Shown: positions 8,175 to 16,763 of the stretch, piece after piece
Layout: every line of letters begins with the position of its first letter
Numbering within the stretch: position 1 is the first letter of the stretch
Source of the DNA: Deltaproteobacteria bacterium
Lineage (GTDB): Bacteria; Desulfobacterota; Desulfarculia; Adiutricales; Adiutricaceae
Length of the DNA: 64,000 nucleotides
Reading direction: 5' to 3'
Assembly: GCA_031273455.1 (NCBI GenBank)
Contig: JAISRZ010000096.1
Location: 39,690 to 103,689, forward strand
Notes under the pieces: model-generated
The model's database searches: none
Told to the model about the DNA's origin: nothing
What the model saw: only the letters and a program-made list of their open reading frames with translations
Position numbers and translations under genes: made by a program

Positions 8175-9157
8175 CGTTTTTCCTCGGCCTTTTTCTTAAA
8201 TAGATCGTACTTAGTGGTGTTGTGATAACAATTTTGACAGACCGCGAATTTTTCGTGCCCTAAGTTCCGGCCCACGGCCTCTCGTTTGGCGGCCATGGCC
8301 GGGCTAAGCCAAGCCTCGGCCAAAGTTAGATCGGCTAGGTTTCCGATAGTGTGCTCCGCTAGGCCTTCGGCGTCTTGGCCGCAAAACTGGATGGACCCAT
8401 CGTACTTAACCTCTAGGGCCAAGAAAACGTCCACGCAAAGACCCCTTTTTAACCCCAGGGACTGGCGGTTTAAGTGGGGTTTAACCCGGGGGCTTTGACT
8501 AACGAAATTGAGGTTAGTTAGATCCACGGCCACTTTATCCACCACCTTTAACCACTCTTGGGTAAACTCCGCTGGATCCCCCTCTTTTAACTCATCGGCT
8601 AAGACCGAGGTTAAAATGGATAAAAAAGGTCTTTCTTTGGCCCCCCGTCTTTGGCTCATGGCCTGGATAATAGCCTTTAGGTCTTTAAAACTGGCTTTTC
8701 GGCGGTTATTTTCGTACTGCTGAGGCGTTAACCCCTGCAGAGAAAACTGGAGATCATCCACTTCTAAATCAATCAAAAGATCCATTAACTTAGGGGTTAA
8801 GTTTAGGCCATTAGTGTAAATCTTTAGCTTAATCCCCTTTTCTTTAATCAGGGTCACCAAAGACCCGATTTGGGGGTGCAAGAGCGGCTCCCCCCAGCCG
8901 GTTAACCTTAAGGCCGCGCCCTTATACCCAGCCATTTCGCTTACGACTTTATCGGCCAGAGCCAAACTTAAGTTCCCTAAGGGCCTACTGGATAGCTGCC
9001 GCGAGCAAAAGAGACAATCTAGTTGACAGACGTTGGTGGGCTCTAGGTTAACCCACAAAGGAAAGGGCGAAGGCGGATCATAATCTTTTAACCATTGGTT
9101 GGAGCTAAAGATATAGTGAAAAGGGTCGCTCTCGACCCCTTTTCTATAGGTCAGCAT
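8171..9157 (-). CDS. Radical SAM protein with SPASM-like C-terminal cysteines
   Basis: The radical SAM cluster motif is C44-x3-C48-x2-C51 in T-N-V-C-Q-L-D-C-L-F-C, followed by G-W-G-E-P-L-L-H at about residue 90. The C-terminal region has further cysteines (F-C-G-Q-D at about residue 258 and C-Q-N-C-Y near 308-312), as in SPASM-type enzymes that bind auxiliary Fe-S clusters and modify peptides or tRNA/protein side chains. An excellent ribosome-binding site (aggagccggtc before ATG) fixes the start, which overlaps the end of the TMEM165-like gene by 14 bases. It forms an operon with that gene and the downstream GNAT gene. No precursor peptide gene was found next to it; the substrate is unknown. 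Confidence 0.88.
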   Translation of the reverse strand: MLTYRKGVESDPFHYIFSSNQWLKDYDPPSPFPLWVNLEPTNVCQLDCLFCSRQLSSRPLGNLSLALADKVVSEMAGYKGAALRLTGWGEPLLHPQIGSLVTLIKEKGIKLKIYTNGLNLTPKLMDLLIDLEVDDLQFSLQGLTPQQYENNRRKASFKDLKAIIQAMSQRRGAKERPFLSILTSVLADELKEGDPAEFTQEWLKVVDKVAVDLTNLNFVSQSPRVKPHLNRQSLGLKRGLCVDVFLALEVKYDGSIQFCGQDAEGLAEHTIGNLADLTLAEAWLSPAMAAKREAVGRNLGHEKFAVCQNCYHNTTKYDLFKKKAEEKR

Positions 9158-9440
9158 GACCGGCTCCTAAAGCCTGATGGATAAAGATCCCGCCCATCAC
9201 GATAAAGGCCAGGCCAGCTAAGATCTTTAAAATACGCGGCGAGACGAGCCGGCTAATTAAATCCCCTAGTAAGACCGCGACTAAGGTGGAAAAAACCAAA
9301 GCTAAACTGGCGGCCAGAAAGATCTCCAACCGCCCGGCCGAGCGACCGGCGGCGAAGGTTAAGGCCGCCACCTGCGTTTTATCGCCCAGCTCAGCTAGTA
9401 AAACCGTCAAAAATATCGGCCACATGGCTTTTAATTCCAT
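9144..9440 (-). CDS. Single-domain TMEM165/GDT1 (UPF0016) family cation transporter, probable manganese exporter
   Basis: The family signature E-x-G-D-K-T appears as A-E-L-G-D-K-T-Q in the first membrane helix. Three hydrophobic helices follow in about 98 residues, so this is a half-size protein. Family members usually carry two such repeats or pair with a second half; no partner lies next to it, so a homodimer is likely. Members export Mn2+ (or Ca2+/H+ exchange). I place the start at 9440 because a G-G-A-G site lies six bases before it; an in-frame ATG at 9470 would add ten residues. It is the first gene of an operon with the radical SAM and GNAT genes. Confidence 0.85.
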   Translation of the reverse strand: MELKAMWPIFLTVLLAELGDKTQVAALTFAAGRSAGRLEIFLAASLALVFSTLVAVLLGDLISRLVSPRILKILAGLAFIVMGGIFIHQALGAGHADL

Positions 9441-9470
9441 GGTCAACTCCAAAAATAATGATTTTAGCAC

Positions 9471-9931
9471 GTCCCAAAGTTTTTCGGGCGGATTTAACCC
9501 CCCTTAACCGACTAAGAAAGCTTAAACCCCTTTAACCAACTATATTGGCCCTAAAAGCCAAAAAATGCCCCTAGCCGCTAATCCTAAGGCTCTAAAGGGC
9601 CCGAAACGCCCCTAAGGGCGAGCCAAATAAAGCCCTTTTCGCGGCTAACGCTCGCGCTTGGCCCTAAGCGACTGGCTCTAGCCCTCGACTGGGGGGTTAG
9701 GGGGGCTATCGCCCCCCCCTAATTATATTAGTTGGTAGCGCTTTTAGGGGTGGCCATAAGGGCCAAAATAACCCCAAGGACGTAGGGATAGGTATTTGAC
9801 CAAAGAGGCCCTAACGTGTCAAGATACAGCTACTTTTACGCCGGTGGCCTCTTATTAAGAGCTAACCTTTTTACGCCCTAACCTTATGGTTGGGGACATA
9901 CCGGCGGCCCGCACCTTTGGGAGGCCCGTTA
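9471..9931. other. Gene-free stretch between divergent transcription units
   Basis: About 460 bases with several short G/C runs and repeated words such as gccccta, but no plausible open frame, RNA gene or convincing promoter that I could identify. It separates the minus-strand TMEM165 operon from the plus-strand VWA gene and must contain both promoters. Confidence 0.5.
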
Positions 9932-10954
9932 ATGACCAGGAAACTGCCTGTTTACCTCTTGCTGGACACCTCGGAGTCCATGGCCGGGGAAGCTTTGGAA
10001 TCCGTGGAGATTGGGGTCCATAAGACCATCTCTAGCTTAAAAAAGAACCCCTACGCCTTGGAATCGGTCCATCTTTCCATTATCACCTTCGCCGCCAAAG
10101 CTAAAGTCGTCTTGCCTTTCACCGAGATCTTAGCCGTTAACCCCCCGGCCTTATCCATTAAACCAGGCACTTCCTTGGGGGCGGCCTTGGACCTTTTACG
10201 GGAATCCATCTTAAAGGACGTCACCCGGACCACCCGGGAGGAAAAGGGCGATTTTCGGCCCTTGGTCTTTATCTTAACCGATGGCCAGCCCACCGACGAT
10301 TGGCGGGGGCCTTTAGCCCGCTTAAAGGAAGTTAAACCTCGGCTCGGGCATATCTACGGGGTGGGTTGCGGGGATGAGGTCGATTTTGAGACCTTAGGCC
10401 AAATAGCCGATGTCTCCATCCAGGTGGAAGCGGCCACTAGCGATAGTTTAGCCAAGTTTTTCGTCTGGTTGACGGATAGCGTCCAATCGGCCAGCGTCAG
10501 CCCAGACACCCCCCTTAGCTTAGAAAAGACCCCGCCTTTGGATAAGGGCATGAACCTTATTGATAAAAACAGTCCGCCCAAGTTCCATCCGGAAACGGTT
10601 CGGCTCCACTTTCACGCCACTTGCTCCAAAACCAAAAAACATTACCTCATGCGCTACCGCCATGATCTAACCCGACCGGTCTACTTTTTTGAAAGGTCCT
10701 TCGCGGTGCCCGAGGACTTTTTCGCGGATGGGTCATTAAAAGCCCCGGCCACTGACGCGGGGTCGCTTTTAGGCTCCTCGGACTGCCCTTATTGCCACGG
10801 CGACGCCTGGGGCAAATGCGGCTTTTGCGGGCATATTTTTTGTTTGGACTCGAACAACCTTCAACCCGAGGTCACTTGCCCCTTCTGCGAGACCCATCTG
10901 ACTTTGGACCCTAGAAACGACGCCAACTTTAGCGTGGACGGCTCGGTCGGTTAA
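9932..10954 (+). CDS. TerY-like von Willebrand factor A protein with a C-terminal zinc-ribbon (TerY-C) domain
   Basis: The VWA domain begins at the N-terminus: L-L-L-D-T-S-E-S-M is a complete MIDAS motif (D-x-S-x-S), and I-L-T-D-G-Q-P-T-D-D is the later metal-site block. The C-terminal approximately 55 residues hold pairs of cysteines (C-P-Y-C-H, W-G-K-C-G-F-C-G-H-I-F-C, V-T-C-P-F-C) that match the TerY-C metal-binding domain. TerY-type proteins belong to tellurite-resistance-related stress modules, usually with a kinase and phosphatase; neither is seen here. The start is set by G-G-G-A-G-G seven bases before the ATG at 9932. The giant envelope protein gene follows on the same strand after 382 bases. 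Confidence 0.85.
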   Translation: MTRKLPVYLLLDTSESMAGEALESVEIGVHKTISSLKKNPYALESVHLSIITFAAKAKVVLPFTEILAVNPPALSIKPGTSLGAALDLLRESILKDVTRTTREEKGDFRPLVFILTDGQPTDDWRGPLARLKEVKPRLGHIYGVGCGDEVDFETLGQIADVSIQVEAATSDSLAKFFVWLTDSVQSASVSPDTPLSLEKTPPLDKGMNLIDKNSPPKFHPETVRLHFHATCSKTKKHYLMRYRHDLTRPVYFFERSFAVPEDFFADGSLKAPATDAGSLLGSSDCPYCHGDAWGKCGFCGHIFCLDSNNLQPEVTCPFCETHLTLDPRNDANFSVDGSVG

Positions 10955-11086
10955 AGGCCGCCCTAGGGTTTTGGGTTAAGGCGGCTAGCTAGGCTAAGAC
11001 CTTCAAAAGAGGCTCTTTCCGGTTTTTTTTAGGTTTTATGTTTAAACTTAAAACGGATCTTTTGACCCGGAAAATCGTTATTTCTG

Positions 11087-11095
11087 TGCTATAAT
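11087..11095 (+). promoter_or_regulatory. Extended -10 promoter upstream of the giant envelope protein gene
   Basis: tgctataat is a perfect extended -10 element. A possible -35 ttgacc at 11062 is too far (22 bases) for a classical promoter, so the TG extension would be important. The expected start near 11102 gives a 235-base leader before the ATG at 11337. Confidence 0.45.
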
Positions 11096-11129
11096 TAATT
11101 GACAATTCTTGGCCAAAACCGGGTTTAGC

Positions 11130-11155
11130 CCTTAAGTCCTTATACTGACTTAAGG
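11130..11155 (+). terminator. Hairpin in the leader of the giant envelope protein gene, possible attenuator or terminator
   Basis: ccttaagtc and gacttaagg form a 9-base-pair stem around an 8-base loop and are followed by cgttttt and a further t-run. It lies about 30 bases after the predicted transcription start, so it could end transcription of the VWA gene or act as an attenuator for the next gene. Confidence 0.5.
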
Positions 11156-11336
11156 CGTTTTTGGGGTTTTTTCAGGGCGACCCTTTTTGGTTAGCTAACC
11201 TAAGATTTTCTTTTTTAATCAACTTTTTGGATCAACTTTTTGGATTAAGGGGGCGCCCCTCGGGGGGGTTACCTTTCCTTAGCTAGCCACTAGGTGAGGC
11301 CAGATAAGCCCTTAACTTTGACGTTGGAGAACTTTA

Positions 11337-14300
11337 ATGCCCAATCATTGGTCCCGCTCTTTGGCCAACCGCTTGGCCACGCTAAGCCTTACCCTAGTGA
11401 CGTTATTGGGGGTTTTAAGCGCTCTTCCGGCTTGGGCCTATTCCTCTAAGGAGATCGGGGCCCCCCCGAGCTTAGAAGTCTGGAAGGATTGGGTTCTCTT
11501 TCAAAACTATCCCGAGGCCTATTGCCCGCGATACCATCGCTCCCCAATCAGTTGCCAATGGGCGAGCGGTTTAACCTTAAACTTAACCGAGACTAATGGC
11601 TCCTTCACCGGGACTTTTGTGGTCTTCGCGCCTTTAACCATTAGACTCCCGGGCGGGCCCAAAGCTTGGCCCAGCGCGGTCACCGATAGCCTTAACGGTC
11701 AACCCCCGGTGCCCTTGCCCGTGGTTAACGAGGATGGGCCGCGGGTTTACTTAACCCCGGGTCGCCACGTCATTAAAGGCCAATGGGCTTGGCCCAAACC
11801 GCCGGACACCTTAACTTTGCCCCTGGTTCACCTAGTCACGGTCACTTTAAACGGTCAAGAGGTCCTTTTCCCCTATCAAGAGATTAACTTCGTTAATGAG
11901 ACCATCTTTTTTTGGTTAAAAGATCCCCAAAGCCCCAGCCTGGCTCCCCCCCCGCCTAACCCTAACGACCAGGCGGCCAATTTAGATGAGCTGAAAGTCA
12001 CCTTGGACCGTTTAATCATGGACGATCAGCCCATGCGGGTGACCACCCGGGTTAAGCTGACCGTTTCCGGTCGGGAAAGGGAAGAGACTTTAAAAAGCCT
12101 CCTTTTGCCCGGCTCCATTCCCACGGTCCTCCGCTCGCCCTTACCGGTCCGCTTAATCGACGAGGGCTTAAGAGTCCGGGTGAAACCGGGGATCTATGAG
12201 ATCCTGGTCACCGCCCGTTTAGCCGGCGAGACGACTGATTTAGGGCCCGTTAGCGACCTTTATGGCTCGGAGAACTGGGCCGTCCTTCTAGACCCGGCCT
12301 TACGGCAAGCCGAGATCTCCGGGGCCCCCCAGATTGACGCCAGCCAAACTGACCTCCCTTGGCGGCGCCGGAATCTACCCATCTACGTCTTGGCCCCTGG
12401 CCAAAGCTTAACTTTTAAGACCTTGCGCCGGGGGGATCCGGATCCGGGCCCCGACCAACTGGCTTTGGAGCGGAGCTGTTGGTTAGATTATAACGGCCAA
12501 GGATTGTCCTGTCGGGACCATTTGTCCGGGGTCATGCGCGGCGGTTGGAAGCTCTCGGCGGATCCGCCCTTTGTTTTAGGCCAAGCCAGCGTCAACGATC
12601 AGCCCCAGGTCTTAACCTACGAGGTTAACTCCAAAGGCCAAAAGACCCCGGGGCTCGAGTTGCGGCGGGGACAGTTTAACTTAACCGCCGACTTGCGCTT
12701 AAACGACTTTCAAGGGGTCTTGCCCGCCTCGGGCTGGGATCATAACTTAGTGAGCTCAGCCCAAATCCTCCACTTGCCCCCGGGTTATCAACTAGGGAGC
12801 GTCTCTGGGGCCCGGGCCACTAACTCGAAAGGCCAACCAATCAGCTGGTTTGACCGCTGGAACACTTTAGATCTTTTTGTGGTCTTAGCCATCTTTCTGG
12901 CGGCCTTAAAGACCAAGGGCAAACTCTTCGCCCTTTTGGCTTTAGGGGCTTTAGTCTTGTCTTACCATGAGTTTATGTCCCCGAGGGTGGTTATCCTCCA
13001 TGTTTTAGGGGCTTTGGCTCTTCTAAAGGTTCTACCCAGTTTTGGGGTGGCTAGGGGGTTAGTTAAAGTCTGGCTCGGTTTGGCCCTTATGTTTTTAGCT
13101 TTAGTTTCCGTGGTCTTTGTGATCCACCAAGCCCGGATCGCCATGTACCCCCAGTTGGAGAACCCCCACGCTTACGTCCCCGGGGCCTTTGGTTATCCCA
13201 TGTCCGAGGCCTTTTATAAACGGAGCGAGGCGGTTAGGTATCAATCCCAGGAATTTGGGAGCGGGTCCGCCTTTGACTTAGAGGATTCTTACTCCGAGCC
13301 TCTAGTCGAGTCTCCAGCCGAGTCTCTAGCCGAGGTGGAAGAGCGACCGAGCTCCGCCCCCAAGCTTAGCCGTAAGCAAAGCGCCGGCAAAGCCGATAAT
13401 CTGGCGAGAAGCGTCGCCCCGAGCCCGAACGGCTCGGCCTTAAATCAGGCCTCAATGGCCACGCCCAACCCCGAGGCCATTGTCCAAAACAGCTTGGCCC
13501 GGCCCGACTGGCAATGGCTCCCCATCTATTTGGACTTTAATGGCCAAGTGGCTAGGGATCAGGAAGTTAAAATCTATCTCTTAGGCCCCACCGTCCGCCG
13601 GCTCTTGTTTATCTTAAGGATCGCTTTATTGGTGGCCCTAGTTCTAAAGCTCGTCTCTTGGTCTTTTAAGGCTGGTTTTAAACCCGGCGCCCCTAATCCG
13701 ACTAGCGACCCCGATAACGGTCCGGCTTTAGAGCCAACGCCGGACCCCGAGCCCGCTAGCTCATCGTCCGCTAGCTCATCGCCCGCTAGCTCATCGTCCG
13801 CTAGCTCCGCGACTACCCTAGCTGGGCCAATCCCGGCCCTAGCCCTCCTTTTGGCTCTGGTCTTGGGGGTTGTCTTCAGCTGGGCGGAGCCGCTTACGGC
13901 CCAATCCATAACGCCCCAGACCTTTCCCTCGGAGGCGCTTTTAAACGAGTACTTGACCCGCTTAACCTTGCCCGACCCCCGGAACTTAACCCCCGGGATC
14001 CCCAAAGTGACCATAGAGGCTAAACGCCACACTTTAAAAATGACCTTTGAGGTCGAGGCCGTGGGCGAGGCGGTTTTGGGGCTCCCGAGCTTAGACGCCA
14101 GCTTTTTCCAAGCGCGGGCCATTAATCTGGCCTCCGGGGAAGGGTTACCGGTTATTTTACAGTCCGGCCCCCGGGCCTTCGTTTTAGTTCCCGCGGGCCT
14201 TAACTCTTTTGTTTACGAGGGCCGGGTCAAACCGACCGAGCTCCTCCAGATCCGGTTCCCCGAGGAGTTTCGGCCCCAACGGGTGTTTTTTAGCGGCGAT

Positions 14301-15983
14301 GGCTGGGTAATCTCTGGGGTGGATAAAGACGGCTTTTTAGAAAGTGAGACCATCCACTTAATTAACGTTTCCGCTCTCCCGTTAGATAAGGGCGCTCCCG
14401 ATCCCGAAGCGGTCGAGCCGGAGCCCAAGGAAGGATCTGAGGCGGCCCCCGATATCGCCCCGGAAATGGGGTTAAAGCCCTTTTTTAAGGTCAACCGGGT
14501 TCTGGCCTTAGGTTTAGAGTGGCGGGTGATCACCACCATTAACCTGGACGAGCCCATGAAGTACCCGGTGGCTTTGCGCTTACCCCTTATCCCCGGGGAA
14601 AAGCCCATTTCCTCTAAGTACCAGATCCAAAAGGGCCAGATCTTAATCGACTTTCCGCCGAGCCAAACTTCGGCCGCCTTTGAGTCCACCTTAACCGTGG
14701 GCCAAGAGTCTTTGGTCTTAACCGCTGGCCAAGGGCCCTACAATGAGACCTGGTTCTTAGACGCCTCCACCCTCTGGCGGGTTGAGCCCACTGGCCTAAC
14801 CCCCATCTTAAACTTAAGCCCCCAAGGGTTCTGGAACCCCCAGTGGCGGCCTTGGCCGGGGGAGTCCTTAACTTTAAAGATCGTTAAACCCGAGCCCGTG
14901 CCCGGGGTCTATTTAGTGGCCGACGAGGCCGACTTAAAAGTCGTTTTAGGCCAAAGGAACCGCCGTTTTGAGCTGACCTTGGCTTTACGCTCCAGTCGCG
15001 GCGGGGTCCACGCCTTTCGGTTACCCAAATTAGCCGAGATCCAGACTTTAACCTTAAACGGTCGGAACCTGGCCTTTAGCCCGGATCTTAGCTCCGAGGG
15101 GCCCCTAGTCACCATCCCCTTACAACCCGGGAACCTTTCTTTAAATTTAACCTGGCTCTCGCCCGAGCCTTTAACCGCCAAGTTCGTCACCCCGCCTTTG
15201 GACTTAGGTTTGCCCACGGCCAACGTCAACATTAAGGTGGCCGTCCCGGAGGATCGGTTAGTTTTTTTAGCTGGGGGCCCGGTGCAAGGGCCGGCGGTTC
15301 TCTTTTGGTCCATGGCGGGGGCCCTCTTGGTCCTCTCTTACGCTTTAGGCCGGACCAAGATCACCCCTTTAAAGGCCACGTCTTGGTTTTTGCTCTTTGT
15401 GGGCCTATCCCACTTAAGTTTGCTCCAGGCGGCCTTTCCGGTGGCCGCCTGGCTCTTGGTCTTAGGTTTGCGCGGTCGGGGCGGCTTTAAGACCCCCGGG
15501 CTCTTTAACCTCTCCCAGATTATCTTGGTCGTTTGGACCATCTTGGCTTTGGACGCCATTTACCGGGGCTTAAAGCGGGCTCTTTTGGAAGCCCCGGCCA
15601 TGCGGGTCACCGGGAATGGCTCCAACGCCACCAACTTAAACTGGTTCCAAGACCAAGCCGCGGGCTCTTGGCCCGAGGCTTGGGCTTACACCTTAAGCGA
15701 CACGGTTTACCATTACATCATGCTGGCTTGGGCCTTGTGGCTGGCCATCGCTTTAATCCGCTGGCTCATCTGGGGCTATAAGGCCTTCGCCACCAATGGC
15801 CTCTGGAAAAAGTTCCCGAAAAAAGAGAAAAAGCCGGTTAGATCCGCCGCCAGAAGACCGCTTTCGGCCAAGGACGTCCTTTCCGTTGGACCCCCCATAG
15901 AGGCCCCCCCGGAAGAACCTAGCTCTCCAGATGAGCCTAGCGGACCAAAAGGCCCCAACCAGTCGGGTTCGCCCACCGCCTAA
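11337..15983 (+). CDS. 1548-residue envelope protein with signal peptide, two periplasmic modules and multiple membrane segments; function unknown
   Basis: Residues 1-34 are a classical signal peptide ending A-W-A before Y-S-S. Two large beta-rich periplasmic modules follow (about 35-500 and 850-1315) that seem related: each has an amphipathic strand, an R-L-P-G or G-L-P-S-like turn and a P-G/P-A-G-x-H/N-x-x-x-x-G block. Four membrane helices lie near 505-600, one at 750-775, one at 829-850, and about five between 1320 and 1485. A Ser/Ala-rich linker at about 800-825 is encoded by a repeated gctagctcatcg unit. The C-terminus is cytosolic, Lys/Pro-rich. The start has G-G-A-G eight bases upstream. 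Its neighbours are the VWA/TerY-C gene and a small Pro/Arg-rich gene 15 bases downstream. I do not recognise the family. Codon use is native-like, so it is probably a resident gene. Confidence 0.85.
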   Translation: MPNHWSRSLANRLATLSLTLVTLLGVLSALPAWAYSSKEIGAPPSLEVWKDWVLFQNYPEAYCPRYHRSPISCQWASGLTLNLTETNGSFTGTFVVFAPLTIRLPGGPKAWPSAVTDSLNGQPPVPLPVVNEDGPRVYLTPGRHVIKGQWAWPKPPDTLTLPLVHLVTVTLNGQEVLFPYQEINFVNETIFFWLKDPQSPSLAPPPPNPNDQAANLDELKVTLDRLIMDDQPMRVTTRVKLTVSGREREETLKSLLLPGSIPTVLRSPLPVRLIDEGLRVRVKPGIYEILVTARLAGETTDLGPVSDLYGSENWAVLLDPALRQAEISGAPQIDASQTDLPWRRRNLPIYVLAPGQSLTFKTLRRGDPDPGPDQLALERSCWLDYNGQGLSCRDHLSGVMRGGWKLSADPPFVLGQASVNDQPQVLTYEVNSKGQKTPGLELRRGQFNLTADLRLNDFQGVLPASGWDHNLVSSAQILHLPPGYQLGSVSGARATNSKGQPISWFDRWNTLDLFVVLAIFLAALKTKGKLFALLALGALVLSYHEFMSPRVVILHVLGALALLKVLPSFGVARGLVKVWLGLALMFLALVSVVFVIHQARIAMYPQLENPHAYVPGAFGYPMSEAFYKRSEAVRYQSQEFGSGSAFDLEDSYSEPLVESPAESLAEVEERPSSAPKLSRKQSAGKADNLARSVAPSPNGSALNQASMATPNPEAIVQNSLARPDWQWLPIYLDFNGQVARDQEVKIYLLGPTVRRLLFILRIALLVALVLKLVSWSFKAGFKPGAPNPTSDPDNGPALEPTPDPEPASSSSASSSPASSSSASSATTLAGPIPALALLLALVLGVVFSWAEPLTAQSITPQTFPSEALLNEYLTRLTLPDPRNLTPGIPKVTIEAKRHTLKMTFEVEAVGEAVLGLPSLDASFFQARAINLASGEGLPVILQSGPRAFVLVPAGLNSFVYEGRVKPTELLQIRFPEEFRPQRVFFSGDGWVISGVDKDGFLESETIHLINVSALPLDKGAPDPEAVEPEPKEGSEAAPDIAPEMGLKPFFKVNRVLALGLEWRVITTINLDEPMKYPVALRLPLIPGEKPISSKYQIQKGQILIDFPPSQTSAAFESTLTVGQESLVLTAGQGPYNETWFLDASTLWRVEPTGLTPILNLSPQGFWNPQWRPWPGESLTLKIVKPEPVPGVYLVADEADLKVVLGQRNRRFELTLALRSSRGGVHAFRLPKLAEIQTLTLNGRNLAFSPDLSSEGPLVTIPLQPGNLSLNLTWLSPEPLTAKFVTPPLDLGLPTANVNIKVAVPEDRLVFLAGGPVQGPAVLFWSMAGALLVLSYALGRTKITPLKATSWFLLFVGLSHLSLLQAAFPVAAWLLVLGLRGRGGFKTPGLFNLSQIILVVWTILALDAIYRGLKRALLEAPAMRVTGNGSNATNLNWFQDQAAGSWPEAWAYTLSDTVYHYIMLAWALWLAIALIRWLIWGYKAFATNGLWKKFPKKEKKPVRSAARRPLSAKDVLSVGPPIEAPPEEPSSPDEPSGPKGPNQSGSPTA
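13758..13805 (+). repeat. In-frame repeat encoding a Ser/Ala linker inside the giant protein gene
   Basis: The word gctagctcatcg recurs in direct order four times with small changes, giving a low-complexity Ser/Ala linker between two hydrophobic segments. It is a likely site of length variation by slippage in multiples of three. Confidence 0.6.
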
Positions 15984-15998
15984 AAGGAGCCAAAAAAA

Positions 15999-16763
15999 GT
16001 GTCAGAAATCCTCGGGAAGTCCCTCACCAAGCTCATTGAGGAGCTGGAGTATTTCATGCCCTTAAAGACCAAGACCGTCAATAAAGACACGGTGGTTTTT
16101 TTGGAGGAAAACAAAAAGAAAAACGTCTTCTTATCCTTTGGCCAGATCATTAGCGTCAATAAGATCTACGTTAAAGGCCAAGCTCGGCTGGCGGTCACGG
16201 TCTGTCTTTTTCAAATGCCCTTAAACTTTGTCTCCTTGGTCTTAACTGAGGAGCAGTTAAATGGCCAGTGCCCCTTTGAGCAGGATAAGCGCTTAGCCTA
16301 CATCCGGGCCTTAAAGATGGACGTTTTAGCCCACGCCTTCCCCAAACCCAGCGAAACGGGGGGCAAAGAGGACGATGAGCCCAGTAGAGGCCGCGAGAAT
16401 CTGGAGATCGTTAAACCCCCCTCAAGAACCCGGCGATCCAGGTCGCCGCAACCTAGCCCGTCCGAAGGCGCTAAAGCCCCAATAGATCCGTCTCGGCCCC
16501 CAAGCGAGACCCAGCGCGATTCTGACCGCGAGGGGCCAGACCCAGGGGATCCGGGCTTCTTTATCCTGGAGCGCTCGTCCCACCTAAACGCTAACCACCC
16601 CTCGACCTTAGATCAGATCCGCGACGAGATTAGACGGGGGTTAAACAAGCGGCCTCGCGGGGACTCCAGCTTTACCATCGACCCCCCGAACCCCCGGCCC
16701 TTTAAAGCTCAATTGACCTTGGTTAAGTTTAAGGGCCAGGACTCGGAGCGGGACTCGAAGTAA
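15999..16763 (+). CDS. Hypothetical cytosolic protein with a disordered Pro/Arg/Ser-rich middle
   Basis: The start is GTG with A-A-G-G-A-G nine bases upstream, only 15 bases after the giant envelope gene, so the two are almost certainly co-transcribed. Residues 1-115 look like a folded alpha/beta domain (E-I-L-G-K-S-L-T-K-L-I-E-E-L...). Residues about 120-215 are rich in Pro, Ser, Arg, Glu and Asp and probably disordered. A short ordered tail (F-K-A-Q-L-T-L-V-K-F-K-G) ends the protein. No family was recognised. It may be a cytosolic partner of the giant protein's C-terminal tail. Confidence 0.75.
   Translation: MSEILGKSLTKLIEELEYFMPLKTKTVNKDTVVFLEENKKKNVFLSFGQIISVNKIYVKGQARLAVTVCLFQMPLNFVSLVLTEEQLNGQCPFEQDKRLAYIRALKMDVLAHAFPKPSETGGKEDDEPSRGRENLEIVKPPSRTRRSRSPQPSPSEGAKAPIDPSRPPSETQRDSDREGPDPGDPGFFILERSSHLNANHPSTLDQIRDEIRRGLNKRPRGDSSFTIDPPNPRPFKAQLTLVKFKGQDSERDSK

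Noticed and set aside
12962..15559. Several long open frames antisense to the giant envelope protein gene
   Set aside because: They arise from the GC-rich codon pattern of the real gene and are Pro/Arg/Lys-rich without protein-like features or ribosome-binding sites.
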